64,000 bases of DNA from Malurus cyaneus samueli (taxonomy: Eukaryota; Chordata; Aves; Passeriformes; Maluridae): contig CM019237.1 of the NCBI GenBank assembly GCA_009741485.1, positions 44,169,724 to 44,233,723 on the forward strand, written 5' to 3'. Under the pieces are notes generated by a model. It was not told where the DNA came from. It made no database searches and worked only from the letters and a program-made list of their open reading frames with translations. The first letter of the stretch is position 1. Each line of letters opens with the position of its first letter. Shown here piece by piece: positions 40,501 through 60,950 of the stretch. The translations under genes were made by a program, and so were the position numbers.

Positions 40501-43500
40501 CTGCAGTGTCCTCACTGTTTTGCTAAGAGGCTGAAGTGACAGAAGGACCTTTTGCCAAAGGCTGAGGCTTTATAAGTGGATTAAAGGAATAAAAAAACCT
40601 GTAAAAACTTGGTCTCTATAAATCACTGCATTAATTCTTCAATCATTTCCCTCTACTAAGTTTGCTCATGCTCTTTCCTACATTTTGATTCTTCTTTTTG
40701 GGTGTATTGGAAGGTTTCTACAACCATATGCAAGTTTAATGGTTTGGTTTATCCTTCTCTAGCGGATCCCATTGCACAAGTCCATCAGGCGTTCTGTGAG
40801 AACCTGCTAGAGCGAGCAGTGGATTCCCTTGTGAAGCCTCAGACTAGGAAAGAGGTGGCAGGACAAGAGGAGGAGGAGTCATGGTGAGTATGTGTGTCCC
40901 ACTGGGCACTGCTGGCTGCAGCGGGCCCTGAGGCAGAGCTCATGACCACTTACAGAGTGCTGTGGGGCAAACTGAGTGATTCGTCCTTGTTAAGGGCTTG
41001 GAATGACCTAGTCTGACCTCCACAGTTTATTAGCAGAGCAAGCTCTGCCTCTTTGTGTGAAAACCTCTTTAAGTTAAAGGTGAACCTGGGTGTGGTGGAG
41101 ATTTCTGGTGTTAGTTGATTCCTCAACTGAATGGATGACACTTTCTCTGCTGAGACAAAGTTTAACGTTCAGGAGTACTAAAATTAGCATGCACCTACCT
41201 CTTCAATAGACCAGGACATATATCCAGGGCCTTCAGACCATGAAGGTCTGGCAAGCCAGAGAGTGAACCCACTAGCTTGCTTCTTTGTGCTTGAGTGTTC
41301 GCCAGACTGAAGTGCAACATTTACCCACAGTAAAGAATCAAACAGATGTGTGGCAAGAGAAGGAAAGATGATGAACGAAATTGTCATTACCTCCAAGCTC
41401 CTCAATCTCAAGAAAGGGAAAAATAAGTGGGAAACAGCAGCTTTTTGTACTGAACCATGTCCAGTTTTCTCCTGGACTCCACAGGAAGCAGAACTCCAGC
41501 CTTTGCTAGTAATTCAGCACAGTTTCTAGCTGATCTTTAGATATGCTGGTGCCAGCAAATGTTACATGCATATGTGGGAAGCTCTGTAAGGATCCTGTCC
41601 CCAGAAAGTGTGGGTAAAAGCCTCAGATAGGAAAATAACCCAGTTTCCCTACCTGTGTAGGGAAAATACTGTCCTTTAGCTTTGGATTTTTTATCAATCC
41701 CGTACATGTTTCCTAACAGAGAAGGAGCAACAATTGGGTTTAATTGCTTGCAGTCAGATGCTGCTATTGATGAGAGAAGGTAGCAGGATTTGTATAAGGG
41801 AGGTGGATTGTCACTATACCAGTGGGAGTCCTGTCTCCTCATGGGAAGGACTAGCTTTAATAAAATAGCAAGCTCTTTTGTCCCCCTCTAGGGATGGGAG
41901 CTCAAGATCTTCATTTGTGGCATGTCCTAGTAAATTAGATTCTTGCTGCATATGCCGTTTTCTCTGACCAGTGCTATGGACATGTTGTCACTTCCATTCA
42001 TACATATTTGCATATATGCAAATAATCAGGAAAGTGTAGTTTGGCTTCTTTTGGAGGCAGTGATTGAAAAGGAGCCTGTAATCAACTTGTAACGTATTTC
42101 CATGTTTGAGGTGAGACTTGAGGTTAAGTCTAGTTCTGTGCTGGTGGTCATGAAGGGGGAAATGTGAGCCTGCTCCTTTCAGAGCATCGCCCTGCACTTC
42201 TTCTCATGAGGTGGTCTCTTCAGTCCAGCAGTGGTGTCTTACTTGTAGAGCTTGAACTTTCTGTGGGCCTAATGGATCAGCACTGTTCAAATATGCCTTG
42301 TGACCAAGGAGTAGTGCCTTGGTATCTTCTGTTTGACAGCATAGCAAAGATCTGCCTTGCTTCTTGTTTCAGTGAATTCTCAGGTGCCATGGAGTACTTG
42401 AAATTGCTCAACTGTTTCTTGGACTCGATGGGAAGTGGAGCCCCACCCTTTGCCAGCAGTTCTGTACTCAAGTCTGCCCTGGGTGAGTCTGGCAGAACTG
42501 GAGCTCTCCCAGCTGCAGTATTTACTGCCAATACAAATTTCCTCTCCCTACCGCCTTTCAAACTCTGGTCAAGGAGAAGTGCAGCATTGGAGTGAGGCCT
42601 GTTTGCATGCCAGAGTGGTACCACAGCTTGGACTGGAAAAGAGTGATTAAGAAGGCTTGTAAATGTGGCTCTGTGTTGTAATGCTGAGTGCCCAGGTGGG
42701 ACTGCTGTTATTTGTATTGTTGGGCAATATTTTATTTCCGATCTGAACCCTGTGCCTTCACCTGAGAGCTTGCTCCTGGCAGTGCAAAGCAAGAGGAAGG
42801 GTGGAGCATATAAACAAACATAGCAGCATTGCAGTTGAAGTACAGGAAGGGTTTTTTTCCATTTAATTAACTATTGAACTGGCTTGCCCCTGCTTTCACA
42901 GTAGCTGTCAGATATATTCCTCAATCTCCAGAGACCTGCAGCCTCTGCTGTAGGCAAGCTCCAGGCGTTTATTGGGAGGTGCTTGTTTTGGTCCCTTGGT
43001 GTATATTTAGTGGGACAGCAAGGGCTGCAGAATCCCTCTGAACTGTGTGCTCATCTGGGTTGGGTTGGTAACTGGCTGCTGGAGTATTTGTCTTGATTGA
43101 TGTTGGTGCAGACAGCACCTAGCAGCTCACTGGGATGCTGGCGCACCTTTAGGTACAGACTAAATGTGCTGTACCTAAAATGTATAGATTAAACATAGAA
43201 GGAAAACAAAATAATTTTTTTAAAGGGAAATCTGCGTTTGGGTCACTATTTTCATGGAATTGAAAAGCAGGTTAGAGTAGCAGAGCATATGTCCTTTGGC
43301 CCTAAGTAGGCTTTGGGAAGTTATTGAAGGGACGTTAAATAATGAAGGAAATTATATAGGGAACCTGATGTACTGTCTTGATGGTGGTTAGCGCAAATCA
43401 TGAGTGGAGTTGTTATTTTGGGGTGGTGAGTGGAGATTCTTGTCAGGAAGGAAGTCAACAGTTTTCTAGACAAGTTGATGGGATAAGTTCTTGCTGACAA

Positions 43501-46500
43501 GATACAAACATGCCATCCAACACTCTGCATGCAGTCAGATGTGTGTTTGCATGCTGCCAAGTTCCTTTGTGTTCTTGCAGCACATTTCAGCATTCACATG
43601 GATGGCTGCATTCCTGTGGGATCAATTTGGGCTCGTTAGTATCAATCCCAACAGAAGGCACGGGCCGTGATACCTGTCTGTTTCTCCAAGCATGGGGGAG
43701 CTGGGTGTGCTCTCCGGGCCTGCACTGATGGTTCTGTTTACAGGTCCCGACGTGGTGTGCCGGTGGTGGTCAGCAGCTGTGGCTATGGCAATCGCTTGGC
43801 TCAGAGGGGATGATGCAGCTGTGAGGTCACATTTTGCAGAAGTGGAGCGCATGCCAAAATCCCTGGAGATGTCAGAGTGCGTAGACCTCATACACTTTTC
43901 AAACCCCTGCTCCTTCTAGACAGGGGTGACTCCTTCCCCTAATGCTGTCCTGTGGTGTCACACCTACCTGTGCTCTGGAGCTGCATTTCTCTTGTGCTCT
44001 GCAAGTGCCAGTGTGCTCAGCAGTTCATGTGTAGGTCAAGGCTTGCAGTAAAGCTGTGGACTGGAAGTCAGTCATTCTTCTTTTGGGATGTCTTTTGGCT
44101 TTGTTCTAATTGCACAGTCTTCCACCTTCCAAAATCAAATGAAACTCACATGATGATGGAAAGGATGGTGTCACCATCTCTGTTCTTTTGCACTAAAGAA
44201 TCTTTGCCAACTTCCTCTCATTTCCCTGTAGATGAGGAACAATTGCCATATTTTTTCTGTCTAAGGAATGATTAGATCTCTTGAAGGTGGGAGAGTGAAG
44301 GCTGATGCTGTGGCAGCATGACATGGTATTGCTTGAAAGCAGCCTGCTTTCTCTTTCAGGAATGCCCTGGTGAAAGCCACTTTCTACATGTGTAAAGCCA
44401 TGCAGGCTTCTCTGTCTGGGAAGGCAGATGGACAGCAGAGCTCCCTGGGTCATTGTGAGAGGGCCAGCAGTCACTTGTGGAACAGCCTCAACATGAGCAG
44501 TGGCATGTCCAGCACTGTCCTCAACAATGTAAGCATTATAAGCCCTGGGATAACACATGATCTATCATGGTTGTAAGGCTGGTCCTTCTGCAGGTGTGTG
44601 ACTTTCTTGTTGTAGGTGCATTCTCCATACACTCTGTATCATGGGAGTACTCCCAGAGGGGAGACTTTTCCCTACTCTTGCAAAGGCATTGTTCTGCCTC
44701 TGCTGTATGGGGGAGCAGAGCTGCAAGTACAGCATGGTTTCCCTGGGCACGGTCTCAGGCTCAGGCTCCTCTTGTGCCTGGAGCTGTCATCCTTTTCTGG
44801 TGCTTTGACCTGTTTGAATTTGGCCCTGCACAGATGTAAAATATCCATCTTTCTCCTTCAGGTCAAGTTGGTGATACCTGTTAAACAGGACATCACTAAG
44901 TTGAGTCTGCTCTGTTTCTGGCCACACTCATGAATGTTTGAGTTCTCTGACACGTAAATGTGATTGTGCTGTGGTGCTCCTGAGTTTGTGTGGGTCTTGT
45001 TTCTCTTCCAGGGTTATGTAAAGCTGGAGCTTCCCTCCATGGCATATAGGACGTGCCTCTGGTCCCTTTCATCGTTGCTGGGTGGCAGCTGTAGTGCATT
45101 GTAGTTGCATTGCATGTTGTGGCAGTGACTGTGCAATGTTTCTGCAGTGCAGTACAGAGGCACTCTCCGTTCGGCAGCACGGGCAGAGAGCCCTCCCAGA
45201 GCCGGGATCGGTGCTAGGGGGCAGTAGCAGATGGGGAAAAGGGGTTTGGCAGCTGCTGTCAGCTGTGCCAAGACTGCCTCTTTTTTTCTCTGCAGGTAGC
45301 CAGGCTGTCTTTGCTGTTTCCCACTAGTTAGCGTCTTCATTTGGGCAGGAAAGCCTTTGCAGAAGGCTTTGTTTCCCAAGATCTGTTTGTACTTGTTAGC
45401 ATTGATCTCAGTGGAAGGTGCTGGCATGGGCATGTAACATTGGTGCACCGTGCCCTTGGCATGTTTTCTTGACCTTGTGGTCGAGTGATGCCACTTGAGC
45501 AAGAGGCAAAGGCCTGCTACCTTTGGTGCACAGTGGTGGGATGACACAGCAGGGAGGGCAGTGGAGCCCCCCTGGTGGGTAGAAGGTGCTGCGGTTGCCT
45601 TCCCATGGGCTGTGTCAGCAGGCATGTAGCTTGTTCCTTGCCCAGTGCTATGTGTTATTAAGCGTGTGCCCGGGCACTCTGGCTCTTGCAGATGATCCAG
45701 CTGCTGGCTTGTGACTTGCTGCTCTCTCTCCGCACCAGCCTGTGGCAGAAGCAGGCGAATGCCAGCCAGGCGCTGGGTGAGACCTACCACGCCTCAGCCC
45801 CCGAGCTGACGGGCTTCCAGCGCGACCTCGGCAGCCTGCGCAAGCTGGCCCACAGCTTCAGACCCGCCTACCGCAAGGTGAGGGCTCGCCTCTCCAGCCC
45901 GCCCCACCTCCAACTTACCTATAGCTCTTCCCGGGGTGATGGGAAGCTGCTTCCCTTGGAAACACGGGGTCTATGTGAGCTTGAGTGATTTGGGCACTTG
46001 GGGTGGGATGCTCTGCCACTACCAGCCCCTGTATTTTCTATTGATGGGTGATGAGGGAGACTCCAGTGGAGTTCAGTGCATGTGGGGAAGTGTCCACTTT
46101 AGTTTCTGCATAGAAAACCATCAGCACGTGTGTATTGCCAAATACCGTGCCAACTATCCCTTAAGGTGGCTTCAGACTGGGTCTGACCCTCTGTGGAGTG
46201 TGGAAGGAGGCTTCCTCAGCCATGTTGGCTTTGCTGAGCAGGCTGGAGGTTCAGATGCCTTCTGCATCTGTAGAGCCCAAGGTGCTTTTCTGGGCATTTT
46301 CCCACTTCTGTTCAGTTTTATCTAGTTTTAAGCCTCTGTAGAGGAAGTGCAGTCTAAAACTTGGACAAGAGAGTTGTCCTAGTATTGTCTAAACTCTGGA
46401 TTTCAAAGTTTGATGCTTTTATCAAAGCATTGCACTAGCAGCCTGGGTTGAGAACTCTGCCTGGACCACAGTGCCAAGGTTTGCTCTCAGATTTTTCACC

Positions 46501-47728
46501 CCTGTTCCCTGCTCTCAATCCTCGCCCTTTTTAGGTCACTCACAGTTAGGTGTCAGTTTTTTTTGTCTGCTCCTCATCGTTGCTCTGACCTGCAAATTCC
46601 TCAAAGCCAGGTGGAAGGCTGAGGGAGGAGGAGCATGGAAATGGGTCTTTGTTTTTGTCAAGGTGTCAGTGCTCTGCACTTGAAATGTGGTGGCTGAGAA
46701 GTGACAGAAGTTCAGACACAGCATCATCCCTGTGCCAGCCCACCTCTCATCTTCCATCCCGCCTTCCCTTCCAGGTCTTCCTCCACGAGGCCACAGTGCG
46801 CCTGATGGCAGGTGCCAGCCCTACCCGCACCCACCAGCTGCTGGAGCACAGCTTGAGGCGACGCACGCCCCAGAGCAGCAAACAAGGTCAGCTCTGGGGC
46901 CTGGCCTCTGTGGGGCTGGGAGGGGGCAGCTCTTGGCCAAGGTGTGGGGCCACAGGTACAACCTGGAATGCCTTCTGCTGTGTCAGGGTAATGAGCTCCC
47001 ATCAGCCTGTGGCTCAAGGCAACGCTTCTGCCACGTTCTCTGCAACCAGCTAACATGAGCTGCCAGCCCTGGGCTGGAGGTGGGAAACATAGAGCAGACT
47101 GGGAAACATTTGTCTTCATGAAGCTACATGTGCACAAAACTTGGCAGTCTGGGGTTTGGAGCAGTCAGTACAAATGCAGAAGCTGGGAATTCTAAAGGGA
47201 AGACCCAAAAAATGAAGGATGTAAGGGAATGGGTAAATGTGCGTGCCAGTTAGGGTGAGCCCTAGGGAGTGAACTGAAAGGATCTGTCTCTGTAGAAGAC
47301 AGGACTGACATTTCCTACCTGACTTGAGCTCAGAGTGTTCTCCTCTGCTAGCCTAAAGGCCCTCAGGGTGGCTGCTCTTGGCTCAGCCAGGGCATGCCAG
47401 CCAGAGAAGCTGGTGCTTGGTGGTGGCAGTTGAGGAGTTGTGTGTGGGGTTTCCTCATGCAGGTGGTAGCTCCATTTGAGCTTTTTCTCTTCGCTGTTTG
47501 CACATAGGTGAACTGGACACGCTGCCGGGCCAAAGGGAGCGAGCCACAGCCATCCTGTTGGCCTGTCGGCATCTCCCCCTCTCATTCCTGTCCTCCCCGG
47601 GCCAGCGAGCGGTGCTGCTGGCCGAGGCCGCCCGCACCCTGGAGAAAGTGGGGGACAAGCGCTCCTGCAACGACTGCCAGCAGATGATCGTCAAGCTCAG
47701 TGGGGGCACGGCCATCGCTGCCTCCTAA
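25572..47728 (+). CDS. SREBF2: SREBF2 (SREBP-2), sterol regulatory element-binding protein 2
   Basis: Membrane-bound bHLH-zipper transcription factor that activates cholesterol synthesis and LDL-receptor genes after SCAP-dependent transport and cleavage by S1P and S2P. Nineteen coding exons: 25572-25653, 29936-30319, 31236-31417, 32592-32732, 34486-34707, 35814-35928, 36104-36285, 37036-37228, 38168-38349, 39020-39293, 39645-39814, 40032-40200, 40763-40883, 42373-42482, 43744-43876, 44360-44528, 45692-45877, 46775-46886, 47508-47728. Total 3348 bases, 1115 aa (human about 1141). All junctions are in phase. The N-terminal acidic activation segment reads [18 protein letters not shown] Gln/Pro-rich region follows (about 28-263); its serine run is shorter than the human one, explaining much of the length difference. 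The start ATG is the first in frame and heads the conserved N-terminus. Confidence 0.98.
25654..29935 (+). other. SREBF2: SREBF2 intron 1, no gene seen
   Basis: Opens with the tail of the CpG island, where long chance frames occur on both strands, then becomes AT-richer. No conserved exon, RNA gene or transposon recognised. In mammals alternative first exons are reported for SREBF2; none could be identified here. Confidence 0.5.
30333..30412 (+). repeat. Short tandem duplication just inside SREBF2 intron 2
   Basis: Two imperfect copies about 43 bases apart, sharing GCTCAGGCT and CCTGGTGCACTT, starting 13 bases after the exon 2 donor (GTAGTT). The reading frame of exon 2 stays open through it up to 30465. 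Confidence 0.6.
32733..34485 (+). other. SREBF2: SREBF2 intron 4, no gene seen
   Basis: AT-rich intron between the end of the glutamine-rich region and the bHLH exon. Only short chance frames. Exon 5 begins directly with TLVG, where human has VPTLVG, so the bird protein is two residues shorter at this junction. Confidence 0.5.
34486..35928 (+). other. SREBF2: SREBF2 exons 5-6: bHLH-leucine zipper DNA-binding domain
   Basis: Exon 5 (34486-34707) encodes residues 264-337 and exon 6 (35814-35928) residues 338-375. The basic region and helix 1 read [17 protein letters not shown], with Tyr316 in EKRYRS. This tyrosine, in place of the usual bHLH arginine, is the SREBP hallmark allowing binding to SREs as well as E-boxes. 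Helix 2 and zipper read [17 protein letters not shown] then [13 protein letters not shown]. All key residues are present. Confidence 0.95.
36104..36285 (+). other. SREBF2: SREBF2 exon 7: Ser/Pro-rich linker with likely phosphodegron
   Basis: Residues 376-436. The segment [18 protein letters not shown] (about 405-422) is the conserved Ser/Pro block that in nuclear SREBPs is a phosphorylation-dependent FBXW7 degron. Here it is inferred from similarity only. Confidence 0.75.
37036..38349 (+). other. SREBF2: SREBF2 exons 8-9: cleavage sites and two membrane segments
   Basis: Exon 8 (37036-37228, residues 437-500) begins with KDEPDSPP, the known caspase-3 target motif. DRSRILLC (452-459) is the S2P site, cut between Leu458 and Cys459 by analogy with human. 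Membrane segment 1 is about 456-476. The lumenal loop carries GRNVLT with the S1P recognition form RxxL (Arg493-Leu496; human RSVL). Exon 9 (38168-38349, residues 501-561) carries membrane segment 2 (about 508-531, [19 protein letters not shown]). The residue before WMM is Gly where human has Asp. Confidence 0.93.
39020..47728 (+). other. SREBF2: SREBF2 exons 10-19: C-terminal SCAP-binding regulatory domain
   Basis: Residues 562-1115. This cytosolic domain binds the WD repeats of SCAP, keeping the precursor under sterol control. It is highly conserved: [72 protein letters not shown] and the end [20 protein letters not shown]. No frameshift or missing exon; it ends at TAA 47726-47728. Confidence 0.95.
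45089..45157 (+). ncRNA. MIR33: mir-33 precursor hairpin (intron 16 of SREBF2)
   Basis: A 69-base hairpin in the sense strand of SREBF2 intron 16 (44529-45691), the position of MIR33A in human. The 5' arm mature miR-33 lies at 45094-45114 and reads exactly as the known 21-nt microRNA, with seed TGCATTG. The 3' arm product is at 45134-45155 and begins CAATGTTTCTGCAG. The arms pair, leaving a loop around GTTGTGGCAGTGACT. Family knowledge: miR-33 represses ABCA1 and other sterol-export and fatty-acid-oxidation genes, complementing SREBP-2 from the same transcript. Confidence 0.97.
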
Positions 47729-50330
47729 TGCCGGCATGGGGTCCCTTTGTGCAAAGACAGCCTGATTGAGCATCAGCCTGGACTTCTCTTCTGGAGCTTA
47801 GAAAAAGTGCTAGGTTAGGGCTGTGCTGGTTGGGATCATGATGGGGTGGGAGAGGGAGGGAGGGTTTTGCGATTTATTTTTCTCTAAACTTGCCCCAGGT
47901 TTAGCTTTATTAGCCTCCTTGCTTGTTCTCAGGCACTGCAGCAGGAATGTGTCTAGTTGTGGTTTTTGTCACTATGCCTGGGGCTATTGGGAAATGCTGT
48001 CCCGACACAAATCACCTGTCCCTGCTTGGGGGAGAAGCCCACAAGCCCACGGCATAGAGAAGTGGCACATCTGGTGTCTGTCCTCAGGAGTATTTTGTTC
48101 CCTTTCTAAACACCTCTGCAGAAACAAATCTTTGGGGAGGGCAGAGGATCTGCTCAAGCCTTGTCCCATGGAGCTGCTGGGGCCCGAGGCTGTTCCCAAA
48201 AGACAGGGGAAGGCACCAGCTTTCCTTGAGTTGTGTGTCAGGAAACTGAAGCCCCCTAGACCCAACTTCCCTAGGTGCTCTGGGAGTATCGCTTGGGGCC
48301 AGTACTGCCTAGAAAATTTCTCTATGGTTTTTATACAGGTTTTTTATAGGAGTGTTTATGGCTTTATAAAAACATGGGAACAATGCAGCAGATTCCCCTC
48401 TCTGCATCATGCGTCTTTTCCTGTGATAGCTGCCCTCCAGTTTTCAGCAGGGGGTGGGTTTGTAGCAGCCTGCAACGAGCAGAGCCTGGTATAAGACCTT
48501 GGCATCCCTGGTCATCTGGTGCTGGGTGGCAGCAGAGGTGGACGTGCTGTGCCCTGCACTTGGCGTGAAGGGTGAATGCTTCTCTGGTGCCTTTTTGTTG
48601 ATGTAGAAACAATTTTTAGAAACAGTTTTTTTATTTTACTGAACTCCCAGTCCCAGAACTTGTCTTCAGGTGTTTCTCCTTACCTTCTCCAACTGCTTCA
48701 CAGCTCCTGCAGGATTTGGGAGGCACTGGTTTAGGGTGCAAGTCTCCCAACTTCATTACCATTGCTATTCTGAGCAGTTTGACTTGCAGGTGTTGAATTG
48801 CCTGTGACTTTGCAGGAGGGGGAGGTGGATTTGGGACAGGGAGGGAACGGTTTGCCCTCTTTCTCTCTGCACTTCCTGTTGCATCTCTCCAAGATGTGCA
48901 GAGTGTTTGCCCTCTCATGTACAGATCCAGCCTTTGGCAAGTGGGCATTGCTGTTTCTCCCTGTGTGTAGCCAGTATGTTCTCCATGCTGGCAGCTCTAA
49001 GCATTTAGATGGAGGCAGCAGTCCAAACCCATCCTGTCCCAATCAAGCCTGTACTGCCCAACTCACTCAAACACAGAACTCAGACTGTTTTGCAAGAAGC
49101 TTTTATGTGTATCCAGCTATTGCAGAGAGGCATGAGCTCCTTCAGAATGAGAAGAGAAATATAGGGGCTTGTGGTCTCCCTTTGCACAGGGCCTTTTGGC
49201 ATCTGGGAGGGGCATTTCTTGTGCTGCAGTAATTGAACACAGACAATGCTAGTCCTGGAGTTGCTTGGCTTCAAGAAGGGGGAAACTAGGGCCAGGAGAA
49301 GCCTGTCTCCTCGCAAAGCCTGTTCCCAGTGATTGTGGTCTGTAGCTGGAGAAGAAAGTGGGGACCAGAAGGTGTTTACCTCCCTCCCCACTTTATTTGG
49401 GGAATAGCTAGCTATTTGGTGGACACCTAGCTGCAATGACTGGCAGGGGTGCCCCCAGCTTCTTGGAGTCAGTGGTTGGAAAGGGAGCTCTTTCTTGGAG
49501 GGAAAGAGGTTGCTCTCAAGAGTGTCTGATCAGTGTAGGGAATGCTCTGGTGGCAGCAACTTTGGCTTTGAGCAAAGTGTGCAGAACAGCTCTTGGGCTT
49601 GTACATGTTTTTATTTCCCATTCCTACATTCCCTAGCTTATCAGTGATCTTATTTTGGAGGGTGGATTGCCTCCCGATTTTTTTTTTACTCTTCTGTGGC
49701 TCTCATGCTGTTGTCCTAGTCATGGCTTTTTTTCCTAAAATACAGAAACTCCTTGCCTGTGGCAGCCTCTGAGTTATTTTGCATTTCTCCAGGTCTGCAT
49801 GCAACACATAGGAAGTTCTGTGCTTTAGTAAAATGGGGGAGGTAAGGCTTTGGGAAAGCAGTGATGCTGAGGTTTCACTTTGTCACTAATGGTAGTCTGA
49901 GCCTTGGGAGCTGGGCCAGGAGCTGGGAGAGGCTGTTGGGCTGAAACCCAGTTAGTGAATAACATGAACCACTGAGGGTCCTAGCATGGCTGGTTTGTCT
50001 CTTCCCCCCTCCAGGGCAAGGGATCTTTTCCCTGTTTTTTCTACACTGTTAAAAAATTTGCTGTCCATCTGTCCCTATGACTTTTTTTTTTTTTATATGT
50101 GTATGTATATACTGTAACTTTTTTTGTTTGTGGGTGGAAGGAAATTGTTTTATGGATTATGTGAAGAAAGTCTATTTATCCACATGGAGTTCAGAGTAGG
50201 GATGCTTTGTGTAAGAGATGCAACTGGTGGCCGGGGGGGGAGGTTCCCCAGGGAACATATCTGCTGTCTGAAAACCCTGTTCCAGGGCTCCTGAGCATCT
50301 GTTACCTAATAAAGACGAATGTTACCACCA
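47729..50330 (+). other. SREBF2: SREBF2 3' UTR
   Basis: About 2.6 kb from the stop codon to the poly(A) site near 50330. It includes a T-run near 50080 and a G-run near 50234. The open frame at 47823-48494 is untranslated UTR. Confidence 0.85.
50308..50313 (+). terminator. SREBF2: Poly(A) signal of SREBF2
   Basis: AATAAA in CTAATAAAGACG, followed by a CA-rich then T/C-rich stretch. It is the likely main 3' end. Confidence 0.82.
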
Positions 50331-50939
50331 CCTCCCACCTCTTTCTCTTAGCCCTGTTCATCCCACTCAGCAGCTGCTCTTAGGCAGAGGTGAGCTTGAA
50401 AAGTCCTTTAAAGACATAAAATCTCAGAGGTGCTGCAGGAAGCTGTCAGTCCCTTGCCCGGATAACCTGAAGACCAGAACTGTACCACTTGCAATGAAAG
50501 ATGGTCCCTGAGTGGAGCAAGTGTGGTGTCTCCATGCTCCTTTGGAAGAAAATTAAGAGGATGATGGCTTAAGAGAGCCAAGCAAGGTGGAGCTGGGCCA
50601 GAAGCCTGCAATTCTAGGAGCTTCTTTCTGGGAGGAAGGCTGTTACCTGACCTTGCTTTAGAACAATGTCCTTTTGCTCTCTTTGTTTCTGTGCTCCCCC
50701 TGGTAAAACTCTGTCAGAACCATTAAACTTCAGACAGAGGAGATCTGTTTTTTGTGTAGCTGCTCGAAGGGTTTTGCAGTTGGCCCTGGAAGCTGTGTTC
50801 CCACAATGTCCCCCATTGCGGGGGGTTCCCCAGGCCCTCCGGGAGAGTGGGCTTTGTGCCCTGCTGCCCCTGGGGAAGGTGCTGCCGTTTTGTGAGCAAT
50901 GTGAATTCCCCCAGCCAATCCAGAGCAGGGCCATACAGT

Positions 50940-51427
50940 TCAATGTGTTATTTATTGACAAGGTGGAGGCTGGGGCAGTGGGGAAGGGAGGAGGCTGGGG
51001 AAGGAAAGGGGGTGCTTGGGCTTTGCTGGCAGAGTGGGGATGGTGCTTTGAGTCCATTGCTCTTCCCTCCACCTAGTCAGAGGAGCCAGGTGGGGGTGCC
51101 TGGCCCCAGCAGGATCTGTTCTCAGTCTGTCCAGCATTGGCCCCCATCCCCTGAGCAGGGTACTGCTCTGCCCGTGTGCCCTCAGCTCAGCCTCTTCCGG
51201 GGGTGATCTGAGAATGCCTGAAACTTGTTGCCCAGCTGAGTCCCAGTGCCTCCTCGATGGTGAAGTGCAGTGGCAGTCCCCACCCCTGGGGCAGGAAGGA
51301 TGCCGTCTCCCGCTCTGGCTGGCATCGCAGTTTGTGTGGGCCCTATGATGCTCTCCTCCGGTGGACTGCCCCCAATGGCAGCAACTCCCAGGTGAGGGGC
51401 AGCCCCCGTCTCCGATGGCGCTGGCTG
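50940..51427 (-). other. SHISA8: SHISA8 3' UTR
   Basis: Follows the stop codon (TCA on + strand at 51428-51430) to the minus-strand AATAAA. GC-rich; frames seen in it on the + strand are chance. Confidence 0.65.
50951..50956 (-). terminator. SHISA8: Poly(A) signal of SHISA8
   Basis: TTTATT on the + strand is AATAAA on the minus strand, about 470 bases beyond the SHISA8 stop codon. The gap to the convergent SREBF2 signal is about 640 bases, in which I see no gene. Confidence 0.75.

Positions 51428-60950
<9,523 letters not shown>

Noticed and set aside
47823..48494. 223-aa open frame on the + strand
   Set aside because: Lies wholly within the SREBF2 3' UTR, after the stop codon and before the only good poly(A) signal; no family resemblance.
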